From contig OZ059894.1 in NCBI GenBank assembly GCA_964057225.1, forward strand, positions 20,924,476 through 20,988,475: a stretch of DNA of 64,000 bases, in the 5' to 3' direction. Shown here piece after piece: positions 38,244-51,231 of the stretch. A program made the translations under genes and the position numbers. The stretch is from Auanema rhodensis (lineage: Eukaryota; Nematoda; Chromadorea; Rhabditida; Rhabditidae). Below the pieces are notes generated by a model, which worked only from the letters and a program-made list of their open reading frames with translations, was not told where the DNA came from and made no database searches. Within the stretch, counting starts at the first letter, position 1. Every line of letters starts with the position of its first letter.

Positions 38244-40700
38244 ACGCAGCTTAAAAATCCGCATCGAATGCACTATACTACATTGAGAAACGCTTAATAC
38301 AAAAATTAGTTATGATCGTTTGAAAAATGATGCATTAGTGTATGTTGAGTTTCCATGTACACTCAACATTGCTTCCAAAAACATTTTGACAAAAATTTTT
38401 TCGAGAAATTTCAAAATAATTTAGCAAAAAGTAGATGTTTTTAGATTCCTTTTTTCAAGGCAAAGACGATGGACAATGTAATTCAACGAAAAAATTAATT
38501 CTTCAGTGTGAAAATCGAGGATATAAGTGTGAACTTATATCAGTTGATATCTCGGTGCATTTTTAAGCTAGCGCAAATCTGATAACACAGATCGACGCAA
38601 CTTAAAAATCCGCATCGAATGCACTATACTACATTGAGAAACGCTTAATACAAAAATTAGTTATGATCGTTTGAAAAATGATGCATTAGTGTATGTTGAG
38701 TTTCCATGTACACTCAACATTGCTTCCAAAAACATTTTGACAAAAATTTTTTCGAAAAATTTCGAAATAATTTAGCAAAAAGTAGATGTTTTTAGATTCC
38801 ATTTTTCAAGGCAAAGACGATGGACAATGGTATTTAACGAAAAAATTAATTCTTCAGGGTGAAAATCGAGGATATAAGTGTGAACTTATATCAGTTGATA
38901 TCTCGGTGCATTTTCAAGCTAGCACAAATCTGATAACACAGAACGACGCAGCTTAAAAATCCGCATAGAATGCACTATACTACATTGAGAAACGCTTAAT
39001 ACAAAATTTAGTTATGATCGTTTGAAAAATGATGCATTAGTGTATGTTGAGTTTCCATGTACACTCAACATTGCTTCCAAAAACATTTTGACAAAAATTT
39101 TTTCGAGAAATTTCAAAATAATTTAGCAAAAAGTAGATGTTTTTAGATTCCTTTTTTCAAGGCAAAGACGATGGACAATGTTATTCAACGAAAAAATTAA
39201 TTCTTCAGGGTGAAAATCGAGGATATAAGTGTGAACTTATATCAGTTGATATCTCGGTGCATTTTTAAGCTAGCTCAAATCTGATAACACAGATCGACGC
39301 AGCTTAAAAATCCGCATCGAATGCACTATACTACATTGAGAAACGCTTAATACAAAAATTAGTTATGATCGTTTGAAAAATGATGCATTAGTGTATGTTG
39401 AGTTTCCATGTACACTCAACATTGCTTCCAAAAACATTTTGACAAAAATTTTTTCGAAAAATTTCAAAATAATTTAGCAAAAAGTAGATGTTTTTAGATT
39501 CCTTTTTTCAAGGCAAAGACGATGGACAATGTTATTCAACGAAAAAATTAATTCTTCAGGGTTAAAATCGAGGATATAAGTGTGAACTTATATCAGTTGA
39601 TATCTCGGTGCATTTTTAAGCTAGCGCAAATCTGATAACACAGAACGACGCAGCTTAAAAATTCGCATCGAATGCACTATACTACATTGAGAAACGCTTA
39701 ATACAAAAATTAGTTATGATCGTTTGAAAAATGATGCATTAGTGTATGTTGAGTTTCCATGTACACTCAACATTGCTTCCAAAAACATTTTGACAAAAAT
39801 TTTTTCGAGAAATTTCAAAATAATTTAGCAAAAAGTAGATGTTTATAGATTCCTTTTTTCAAGGCAAAGACGATGGACAATGTAATTCAACGAAAAAATT
39901 AATTCTTCAGGGTGAAAATCGAGGATATAAGTGTGAACTTATATCAGTTGATATCTCGGTGCATTTTTAAGCTAGCGCAAATCTGATAACACAGATCGAC
40001 GCAACTTAAAAATCCGCATCGAATGCACTATACTACATTGAGAAACGCTTAATACAAAAATTAGTTATGATCGTTTGAAAAATGATGCATTAGTGTATGT
40101 TGAGTTTCCATGTACACTCAACATTGCTTCCAAAAACATTTTGACAAAAATTTTTTCGAAAAATTTCGAAATAATTTAGCAAAAAGTAGATGTTTTTAGA
40201 TTCCATTTTTCAAGGCAAAGACGATGGACAATGGTATTTAACGAAAAAATTAATTCTTCAGGGTGAAAATCGAGGATATAAGTGTGAACTTATATCAGTT
40301 GATATCTCGGTGCATTTTCAAGCTAGCACAAATCTGATAACACAGAACGACGCAGCTTAAAAATCCGCATAGAATGCACTATACTACATTGAGAAACGCT
40401 TAATACAAAATTTAGTTATGATCGTTTGAAAAATGATGCATTAGTGTATGTTGAGTTTCCATGTACACTCAACATTGCTTCCAAAAACATTTTGACAAAA
40501 ATTTTTTCGAGAAATTTCAAAATAATTTAGCAAAAAGTAGATGTTTTTAGATTCCTTTTTTCAAGGCAAAGACGATGGACAATGTTATTCAACGAAAAAA
40601 TTAATTCTTCAGGGTGAAAATCGAGGATATAAGTGTGAACTTATATCAGTTGATATCTCGGTGCATTTTTAAGCTAGCTCAAATCTGATAACACAGATCG
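38244..40700. repeat. 2457-bp seven-monomer block, copy 2 (tandem duplicate)
   Basis: Monomers at 38244, 38595, 38946, 39297, 39648, 39999 and 40350 match 35787-38243 at the diagnostic sites, except that the first lacks CATAGAATGC and AAAATTTAG in its 5' half. That difference places the duplication breakpoint inside the monomer: 5' of about 38390 the sequence is of B/C type, while 3' of it CGAGAAATTTC, ATGTAATTC and CAGTGTGAAA agree with copy 1. Confidence 0.87.
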
Positions 40701-41753
40701 ACGCAGCTTAAAAATCCGCATCGAATGCACTATACTACATTGAGAAACGCTTAATACAAAAATTAGTTATGATCGTTTGAAAAATGATGCATTAGTGTAT
40801 GTTGAGTTTCCATGTACACTCAACATTGCTTCCAAAAACATTTTGACAAAAATTTTTTCGAAAAATTTCAAAATAATTTAGCAAAAAGTAGATGTTTTTA
40901 GATTCCTTTTTTCAAGGCAAAGACGATGGACAATGTTATTCAACGAAAAAATTAATTCTTCAGGGTGAAAATCGAGGATATAAGTGTAAACTTATATCAG
41001 TTGATATCTCGGTGCATTTTTAAGCTAGCGCAAATCTGATAACACAGATCGACGCAGCTTAAAAATCCGCATCGAATGCACTATACTACATTGAGAAACG
41101 CTTAATACAAAAATTAGTTATGATCGTTTGAAAAATGATGCATTAGTGTATGTTGAGTTTCCATGTACACTCAACATTGCTTCCAAAAACATTTTGACAA
41201 AAATTTTTTCGAAAAATTTCAAAATAATTTAGCAAAAAGTAGATGTTTTTAGATTCCATTTTTCAAGGCAAAGACGATAGACAATGTTATTCAACGAAAA
41301 AATTAATTCTTCAGGGTGAAAATCGAGGATATAAGTGTGAACTTATATCAGTTGATATCTCGGTGCATTTTTAAGCTAGCGCAAATCTGATAACACAGAT
41401 CGACGCAGCTTCAAAATCCGCATCGAATGCACTATACTACATTGAGAAACGCTTAATACAAAAATTAGTTATGATCGTTTGAAAAATGATGCATTAGTGT
41501 ATGTTGAGTTTCCATGTACACTCAACATTGCTTCCAAAAACATTTTGACGAAAATTTTTTCGAGAAATTTCAAAATAATTTAGCAAAAAGTAGATGTTTT
41601 TAGATTCCTTATTTCAAGGCAAAGACGATGGACAATGTTATTCAACGAAAAAATTAATTCTTCAGGGTGAAAATCGAGGATATAAGTGTGAACTTATATC
41701 AGTTGATATCTCGGTGCATTTTTAAGCTAGCGCAAATCTGATAACACAGATCG
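40701..41753. repeat. Three monomers echoing 22.8-23.9 kb
   Basis: The monomer at 41052 (TTTCAAAAT, TTCCATTTTT, GATAGACAA) followed by 41403 (GCTTCAAAAT, TTGACGAAAA, CGAGAAATTTC, TTCCTTATTT) reproduces the pair at 23151-23852, about 17.9 kb (51 monomers) away. TTCCTTATTT is found in these two monomers only. The pair must have been copied over distance, or been left behind after local amplification pushed the copies apart. Confidence 0.8.
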
Positions 41754-43157
41754 ACGCAGCTTCAAAATCCGCATCGAATGCACTATACTACATTGAGAAA
41801 CGCTTAATACAAAAATTAGTTATGATCGTTTGAAAAATGATGCATTAGTGTATGTTGAGTTTCCATGTACACTCAACATTGCTTCCAAAAACATTTTGAC
41901 AAAAATTTTTTCGAAAAATTTCAAGATAATTTAGCAAAAAGTAGATGTTTTTAGATTCCTTTTTTCAAGGCAAAGACGATGGACAATGTTATTCAACGAA
42001 AAAATTAATTCTTCAGGGTGAAAATCGAGGATATAAGTGTGAACTTATATCAGTTGATATATCGGTGCATTTTTAAGCTAGCGCAAATCTGATAACACAG
42101 CTCGACGCAGCTTAAAAATCCGCATCGAATGCACTATACTACATTGAGAAACGCTTAATACAAAAATTAGTTATGATCGTTTGAAAAATGATGCATTAGT
42201 GTATGTTGAGTTTCCATGTACACTCAACATTGCTTCCAAAAACATTTTGACAAAAATTTTTTCGAAAAATTTCAAAATAATTTAGCAAAAAGTAGATGTT
42301 TTTAGATTCCATTTTTCAAGGCAAAGACGATGGACAATGTTATTCAACGAAAAAATTAATTCTTCAGGGTGAAAATCGAGGATATAAGTGTGAACTTATA
42401 TCAGTTGATATCTCGGTGCATTTTTAAGCTAGCGCAAATCTGATAACACAGATCGACGCAGCTTAAAAATCCGCATCGAATGCACTATACTACATTGAGA
42501 AACGCTTAATACAAAAATTAGTTATGATCGTTTGAAAAATGATGCATTAGTGTATGTTGAGTTTCCATGTACACTCAACATTGCTTCCAAAAACATTTTG
42601 ACAAAAATTTTTTCGAAAAATTTCAAGATAATTTAGCAAAAAGTAGATGTTTTTAGATTCCTTTTTTCAAGGCAAAGACGATGGACAATGTTATTCAACG
42701 AAAAAATTAATTCTTCAGGGTGAAAATCGAGGATATAAGTGTGAACTTATATCAGTTGATATCTCGGTGCATTTTCAAGCTAGCGCAAATCTGATAACAC
42801 AGCTCGACGCAGCTTAAAAATCCGCATCGAATGCACTATACTACATTGAGAAACGCTTAATACAAAAATTAGTTATGATCGTTTGAAAAATGATGCATTA
42901 GTGTATGTTGAGTTTCCATGTACACTCAACATTGCTTCCAAAAACATTTTGACAAAAATTTTTTCGAAAAATTTCAAAATAATTTAGCAAAAAGTAGATG
43001 TTTTTAGATTCCTTTTTTCAAGGCAAAGACGATGGACAATGTTATTCAACGAAAAAATTAATTCTTCAGGGTGAAAATCGAGGATATAAGTGTGAACTTA
43101 TATCAGTTGATATCACGGTGCATTTTTAAGCTAGCGCAAATCTGATAACACAGAACG
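41754..43157. repeat. 1404-bp four-monomer block, copy 1
   Basis: Monomers at 41754 (TTTCAAGATAAT, GATATATCGG, AGCTCG end), 42105 (TTCCATTTTT), 42456 (TTTCAAGATAAT, TTTTCAAGCT, AGCTCG end) and 42807 (GATATCACGG, AGAACG end). The same four follow in order at 45264-46667, an offset of ten monomers (3510 bp); the first differs only at its start (GCTTC against GCTTA). Confidence 0.83.
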
Positions 43158-45263
43158 ACGCAGCTTAAAAATCCGCATCGAATGCACTATACTACATTGA
43201 GAAACGCTTAATACAAAAATTAGTTATGATCGTTTGAAAAATGATGCATTAGTGTATGTTGAGTTTCCATGTACACTCAACATTGCTTCCAAAAACATTT
43301 TGACAAAAATTTTTTCGAGAAATTTCAAAATAATTTAGCAAAAAGTAGATGTTTTTAGATTCCTTTTTTCAAGGCAAACACGATGGACAATGTTATTCAA
43401 CGAAAAAATTAATTCTTCAGGGTGAAAATCGAGGATATAAGTGTGAACTTATATCAGTTGATATCTCGGTGCATTTTTAAGCTAGCGAAAATCTGATAAC
43501 ACAGAACGACGCAGCTTAAAAATCCGCATCGAATGCACTATACTACATTGAGAAACGCTTAATACAAAAATTAGTTATGATCGTTTGAAAAATGATGCAT
43601 TAGTGTATGTTGAGTTTCCATGTACACTCAACATTGCTTCCAAAAACATTTTGACAAAAATTTTTTCGAGAAATTTCAAAATAATTTAGCAAAAAGTAGA
43701 TGTTTTTAGATTCCTTTTTTCAAGGCAAAGACGATGGACAATGTTATTCAACGAAAAAATTAATTCTTCAGGGTGAAAATCGAGGATATAAGTGTGAACT
43801 TATATCAGTTGATATCTCGGTGCATTTTTAAGCTAGCGCAAATCTGATAACACAGATCGACGCAGCTTAAAAATCCGCATCGAATGCACTATACTACATT
43901 GAGAAACGCTTAATACAAAAATTAGTTATGATCGTTTGAAAAATGATGCATTAGTGTATGTTGAGTTTCCATGTACACTCAACATTGCTTCCAAAAACAT
44001 TTTGACAAAAATTTTTTCGAAAAAATTCAAGATAATTTAGCAAAAAGTAGATGTTTTTAGATTCCTTTTTTCAAGGCAAAGACGATGGACAATGTTATTC
44101 AACGAAAAAATTAATTCTTCAGGGTGAAAATCGAGGATATAAGTGTGAACTTATATCAGTTGATATATCGGTGCATTTTTAAGCTAGCGCAAATCTGATA
44201 ACACAGCTCGACGCAGCTTAAAAATCCGCATCGAATGCACTATACTACATTGAGAAACGCTTAATACAAAAATTAGTTATGATCGTTTGAAAAATGATGC
44301 ATTAGTGTATGTTGAGTTTCCATGTACACTCAACATTGCTTCCAAAAACATTTTGACAAAAATTTTTTCGAAAAATTTCAAAATAATTTAGCAAAAAGTA
44401 GATGTTTTTAGATTCCTTTTTTCAAGGCAAAGACGATGGACAATGTTATTCAACGAAAAAATTAATTCTTCAGGGTGAAAATCGAGGATATAAGTGTGAA
44501 CTTATATCAGTTGATATCTCGGTGCATTTTTAAGCTAGCGCAAATCTGATAACACAGAACGACGCAGCTTAAAAATCCGCATCGAATGCACTATACTACA
44601 TTGAGAAACGCTTAATACAAAAATTAGTTATGATCGTTTGAAAAATGATGCATTAGTGTATGTTGAGTTTCCATGTACACTCAACATTGCTTCCAAAAAC
44701 ATTTTGACAAAAATTTTTTCGAGAAATTTCAAAATAATTTAGCAAAAAGTAGATGTTTTTAGATTCCTTTTTTCAAGGCAAACACGATGGACAATGTTAT
44801 TCAACGAAAAAATTAATTCTTCAGGGTGAAAATCGAGGATATAAGTGTGAACTTATATCAGTTGATATCTCGGTGCATTTTTAAGCTAGCTCAAATCTGA
44901 TAACACAGATCGACGCAGCTTAAAAATCCGCATCGAATGCACTATACTACATTGAGAAACGCTTAATACAAAAATTAGTTATGATCGTTTGAAAAATGAT
45001 GCATTAGTGTATGTTGAGTTTCCATGTACACTCAACATTGCTTCCAAAAACATTTTGACAAAAATTTTTTCGAGAAATTTCAAAATAATTTAGCAAAAAG
45101 TAGATGTTTTTAGATTCCTTTTTTCAAGGCAAAGACGATGGACAATGTTATTCAACGAAAAAATTAATTCTTCAGGGTGAAAATCGAGGATATAAGTGTG
45201 AACTTATATCAGTTGATATCTCGGTGCATTTTTAAGCTAGCGCAAATCTGATAACACAGATCG
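43158..45263. repeat. Six monomers between the four-monomer copies
   Basis: The monomer at 43158 has GCAAACACG and a private-looking GCTAGCGAAAATC shared with 49476. The monomer at 43860 has CGAAAAAATTCAAG, a one-base change in the AT region, with the GATATATCGG and AGCTCG states of 41754. The one at 44562 combines GCAAACACG with GCTAGCTCAAA. These are mosaics of the types on either side. Confidence 0.75.
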
Positions 45264-46667
45264 ACGCAGCTTAAAAATCCGCATCGAATGCACTATACTA
45301 CATTGAGAAACGCTTAATACAAAAATTAGTTATGATCGTTTGAAAAATGATGCATTAGTGTATGTTGAGTTTCCATGTACACTCAACATTGCTTCCAAAA
45401 ACATTTTGACAAAAATTTTTTCGAAAAATTTCAAGATAATTTAGCAAAAAGTAGATGTTTTTAGATTCCTTTTTTCAAGGCAAAGACGATGGACAATGTT
45501 ATTCAACGAAAAAATTAATTCTTCAGGGTGAAAATCGAGGATATAAGTGTGAACTTATATCAGTTGATATATCGGTGCATTTTTAAGCTAGCGCAAATCT
45601 GATAACACAGCTCGACGCAGCTTAAAAATCCGCATCGAATGCACTATACTACATTGAGAAACGCTTAATACAAAAATTAGTTATGATCGTTTGAAAAATG
45701 ATGCATTAGTGTATGTTGAGTTTCCATGTACACTCAACATTGCTTCCAAAAACATTTTGACAAAAATTTTTTCGAAAAATTTCAAAATAATTTAGCAAAA
45801 AGTAGATGTTTTTAGATTCCATTTTTCAAGGCAAAGACGATGGACAATGTTATTCAACGAAAAAATTAATTCTTCAGGGTGAAAATCGAGGATATAAGTG
45901 TGAACTTATATCAGTTGATATCTCGGTGCATTTTTAAGCTAGCGCAAATCTGATAACACAGATCGACGCAGCTTAAAAATCCGCATCGAATGCACTATAC
46001 TACATTGAGAAACGCTTAATACAAAAATTAGTTATGATCGTTTGAAAAATGATGCATTAGTGTATGTTGAGTTTCCATGTACACTCAACATTGCTTCCAA
46101 AAACATTTTGACAAAAATTTTTTCGAAAAATTTCAAGATAATTTAGCAAAAAGTAGATGTTTTTAGATTCCTTTTTTCAAGGCAAAGACGATGGACAATG
46201 TTATTCAACGAAAAAATTAATTCTTCAGGGTGAAAATCGAGGATATAAGTGTGAACTTATATCAGTTGATATCTCGGTGCATTTTCAAGCTAGCGCAAAT
46301 CTGATAACACAGCTCGACGCAGCTTAAAAATCCGCATCGAATGCACTATACTACATTGAGAAACGCTTAATACAAAAATTAGTTATGATCGTTTGAAAAA
46401 TGATGCATTAGTGTATGTTGAGTTTCCATGTACACTCAACATTGCTTCCAAAAACATTTTGACAAAAATTTTTTCGAAAAATTTCAAAATAATTTAGCAA
46501 AAAGTAGATGTTTTTAGATTCCTTTTTTCAAGGCAAAGACGATGGACAATGTTATTCAACGAAAAAATTAATTCTTCAGGGTGAAAATCGAGGATATAAG
46601 TGTGAACTTATATCAGTTGATATCACGGTGCATTTTTAAGCTAGCGCAAATCTGATAACACAGAACG
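45264..46667. repeat. 1404-bp four-monomer block, copy 2
   Basis: Monomers at 45264, 45615, 45966 and 46317 repeat the order of states seen in 41754-43157: TTTCAAGATAAT with GATATATCGG, then TTCCATTTTT, then TTTCAAGATAAT with TTTTCAAGCT and an AGCTCG end, then GATATCACGG with an AGAACG end. The monomer that follows (46668) resembles the one at 43509 rather than the one at 43158, so one monomer was lost or gained at the edge. Confidence 0.83.
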
Positions 46668-49600
46668 ACGCAGCTTAAAAATCCGCATCGAATGCACTAT
46701 ACTACATTGAGAAACGCTTAATACAAAAATTAGTTATGATCGTTTGAAAAATGATGCATTAGTGTATGTTGAGTTTCCATGTACACTCAACATTGCTTCC
46801 AAAAACATTTTGACAAAAATTTTTTCGAGAAATTTCAAAATAATTTAGCAAAAAGTAGATGTTTTTAGATTCCTTTTTTCAAGGCAAAGACGATGGACAA
46901 TGTTATTCAACGAAAAAATTAATTCTTCAGGGTGAAAATCGAGGATATAAGTGTGAACTTATATCAGTTGATATCTCGGTGCATTTTTAAGCTAGCGCAA
47001 ATCTGATAACACAGATCGACGCAGCTTAAAAATCCGCATCGAATGCACTATACTACATTGAGAAACGCTTAATACAAAAATTAGTTATGATCGTTTGAAA
47101 AATGATGCATTAGTGTATGTTGAGTTTCCATGTACACTCAACATTGCTTCCAAAAACATTTTGACAAAAATTTTTTCGAAAAATTTCAAAATAATTTAGC
47201 AAAAAGTAGATGTTTTTAGATTCCTTTTTTCAAGGCAAAGACGATGGACAATGTTATTCAACGAAAAAATTAATTCTTCAGGGTGAAAATCGAGGATATA
47301 AGTGTGAACTTATATCAGTTGATATCTCGGTGCATTTTTAAGCTAGCGCAAATCTGATAACACAGATCGACGCAGCTTAAAAATCCGCATCGAATGCACT
47401 ATACTACATTGAGAAACGCTTAATACAAAAATTAGTTATGATCGTTTGAAAAATGATGCATTAGTGTATGTTGAGTTTCCATGTACACTCAACATTGCTT
47501 CCAAAAACATTTTGACAAAAATTTTTTCGAAAAATTTCAAAATAATTTAGCAAAAAGTAGATGTTTTTAGATTCCTTTTTTCAAGGCAAAGACGATGGAC
47601 AATGTTATTCAACGAAAAAATTAATTCTTCAGGGTGAAAATCGAGGATATAAGTGTGAACTTATATCAGTTGATATATCGGTGCATTTTTAAGCTAGCGC
47701 AAATCTGATAACACAGATCGACGCAGCTTAAAAATCCGCATCGAATACACTATACTACATTGAGAAACGCTTAATACAAAAATTAGTTATGATCGTTTGA
47801 AAAATGATGCATTAGTGTATGTTGAGTTTCCATGTACACTCAACATTGCTTCCAAAAACATTTTGACAAAAATTTTTTCGAAAAATTTCGAAATAATTTA
47901 GCAAAAAGTAGATGTTTTTAGATTCCATTTTTCAAGGCAAAGACGATGGACAATGGTATTTAACGAAAAAATTAATTCTTCAGGGTGAAAATCGAGGATA
48001 TAAGTGTGAACTTATATCAGTTGATATCTCGGTGCATTTTTAAGCTAGCGCAAATCTGATAACACAGATCGACGCAGCTTAAAAATCCGCATCGAATGCA
48101 CTATACTACATTGAGAAACGCTTAATACAAAAATTAGTTATGATCGTTTGAAAAATGATGCATTAGTGTATGTTGAGTTTCCATGTACACTCAACATTGC
48201 TTCCAAAAACATTTTGACAAAAATTTTTTCGAAAAATTTCAAGATAATTTAGCAAAAAGTAGATGTTTTTAGATTCCTTTTTTCAAGGCAAAGACGATGG
48301 ACAATGTTATTCAACGAAAAAATTAATTCTTCAGGGTGAAAATCGAGGATATAAGTGTGAACTTATATCAGTTGATATCTCGGTGCATTTTCAAGCTAGC
48401 GCAAATCTGATAACACAGCTCGACGCAGCTTAAAAATCCGCATCGAATGCACTATACTACATTGAGAAACGCTTAATACAAAAATTAGTTATGATCGTTT
48501 GAAAAATGATGCATTAGTGTATGTTGAGTTTCCATGTACACTCAACATTGCTTCCAAAAACATTTTGACAAAAATTTTTTCGAAAAATTTCAAAATAATT
48601 TAGCAAAAAGTAGATGTTTTTAGATTCCTTTTTTCAAGGCAAAGACGATGGACAATGTTATTCAACGAAAAAATTAATTCTTCAGGGTGAAAATCGAGGA
48701 TATAAGTGTGAACTTATATCAGTTGATATCTCGGTGCATTTTTAAGCTAGCGCAAATCTGATAACACAGATCGACGCAGCTTAAAAATCCGCATCGAATG
48801 CACTATACTACATTGAGAAACGCTTAATACAAAAATTAGTTATGATCGTTTGAAAAATGATGCATTAGTGTATGTTGAGTTTCCATGTACACTCAACATT
48901 GCTTCCAAAAACATTTTGACAAAAATTTTTTCGAAAAATTTCAAGATAATTTAGCAAAAAGTAGATGTTTATAGATTCCTTTTTTCAAGGCAAAGACGAT
49001 GGACAATGTTATTCAACGAAAAAATTAATTCTTCAGGGTGAAAATCGAGGATATAAGTGTGAACTTATATCAGTTGATATCTCGGTGCATTTTCAAGCTA
49101 GCGCAAATCTGATAACACAGATCGACGCAGCTTAAAAATCCGCATCGAATGCACTATACTATATTGAGAAACGCTTAATACAAAAATTAGTTAAGATCGT
49201 TTGAAAAATGATGCATTAGTGTATGTTGAGTTTCCATGTACACTCAACATTGCTTCCAAAAACATTTTGACAAAAATTTTTTCGAAAAATTTCAAAATAA
49301 TTTAGCAAAAAGTAGATGTTTTTAGATTCCTTTTTTCAAGGCAAAGACGATGGACAATGTTATTCAACGAAAAAATTAATTCTTCAGGGTGAAAATCGAG
49401 GATATAAGTGTGAACTTATATCAGTTGATATCACGGTGCATTTTTAAGCTAGCGCAAATCTGATAACACAGAACGACGCAGCTTAAAAATCCGCATCGAA
49501 TGCACTATACTACATTGAGAAACGCTTAATACAAAAATTAGTTATGATCGTTTGAAAAATGATGCATTAGTGTATGTTGAGTTTCCATGTACACTCAACA

Positions 49601-51231
49601 TTGCTTCCAAAAACATTTTGACAAAAATTTTTTCGAGAAATTTCAAAATAATTTAGCAAAAAGTAGATGTTTTTAGATTCCTTTTTTCAAGGCAAACACG
49701 ATGGACAATGTTATTCAACGAAAAAATTAATTCTTCAGGGTGAAAATCGAGGATATAAGTGTGAACTTATATCAGTTGATATCTCGGTGCATTTTTAAGC
49801 TAGCGAAAATCTGATAACACAGAACGACGCAGCTTAAAAATCCGCGTCGAATGCACTATACTACATTGAGAAACGCTTGATACAAAAATTAGTTATGATC
49901 GTTTGAAAAATGATGCATTAGTGTATGTTGAGTTTCCATGTACACTCAACATTGCTTCCAAAAACATTTTGACAAAAATTTTTTCGAGAAATTTCAAAAT
50001 AATTTAGCAAAAAGTAGATGTTTTTAGATTCCTTTTTTCAAGGCAAAGACGATGGACAATGTTATTCAACGAAAAAATTAATTCTTCAGGGTGAAAATCG
50101 AGGATATAAGTGTGAACTTATATCAGTTGATATCTCGGTGCATTTTTAAGCTAGCGCAAATCTGATAACACAGATCGACGCAGCTTAAAAATCCGCATCG
50201 AATGCACTATACTACATTGAGAAACGCTTTATACAAAAATTAGTTATGATCGTTTGAAAAATGATGCATTAGTGTATGTTGAGTTTCCATGTACACTCAA
50301 CATTGCTTCCAAAAACATTTTGACAAAAATTTTTTCGAAAAATTTCAAAATAATTTAGCAAAAAGTAGATGTTTTTAGATTCCTTTTTTCAAGGCAAAGA
50401 CGATGGACAATGTTATTCAACGAAAAAATTAATTCTTCAGGGTGAAAATCGAGGATATAAGTGTGAACTTATATCAGTTGATATCTCGGTGCATTTTTAA
50501 GCTAGCGCAAATCTGATAACACAGATCGACGCAACTTAAAAATCCGCTTCGAATGCACTATACTACATTGAGAAACGCTTAATACAAAAATTAGTTATGA
50601 TCGTTTGAAAAATGATGCATTAGTGTATGTTGAGTTTCCATGTACACTCAACATTGCTTCCAAAAACATTTTGACAAAAATTTTTTCGAAAAATTTCAAA
50701 ATAATTTAGCAAAAAGTAGATGTTTTTAGATTCCATTTTTCAAGGCAAAGACGATGGACAATGTTATTCAACGAAAAAATTAATTCTTCAGGGTGAAAAT
50801 CGAGGATATAAGTGTGAACTTATATCAGTTGATATCTCGGTGCATTTTTAAGCTAGCGCAAATCTGATAACACAGATCGACGCAGCTTAAAAATCCGCAT
50901 CGAATGCACTATACTACATTGAGAAACGCTCAATACAAAAATTAGTTATGATCGTTTGAAAAATGATGCATTAGTGTATGTTGAGTTTCCATGTACACTC
51001 AACATTGCTTCCAAAAACATTTTGACAAAAATTTTTTTCGAGAAATTTCAAAATAATTTAGCAAAAAGTAGATGTTTTTAGATTCCTTTTTTCAAGGCAA
51101 AGACGATGGACAATGTTATTCAACGAAAAAATTAATTCTTCAGGGTGAAAATCGAGGATATAAGTGTGAACTTATATCAGTTGATATCTCGGTGCATTTT
51201 TAAGCTAGCGCAAATCTGATAACACAGATCG
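46668..51231. repeat. Mosaic block of thirteen monomers, including the 352-bp copy
   Basis: No fixed period. The monomers at 49125, 49476 and 49827 resemble those at 42807, 43158 and 43509 (GATATCACGG; GCAAACACG with GCGAAAATC; CGAGAAATTTC) at 6318 bp distance. The one at 47721 joins an AATACAC start to a GGTATTTAACG middle. Private changes: CTATATTGAG and GTTAAGATCG at 49125, CCGCGTCG and CTTGATAC at 49827, CTTTATAC at 50178. The monomer at 50880 is 352 bp because of an extra T in the T run at about 51032-51038. This is the most heterogeneous stretch in the window. Confidence 0.75.
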
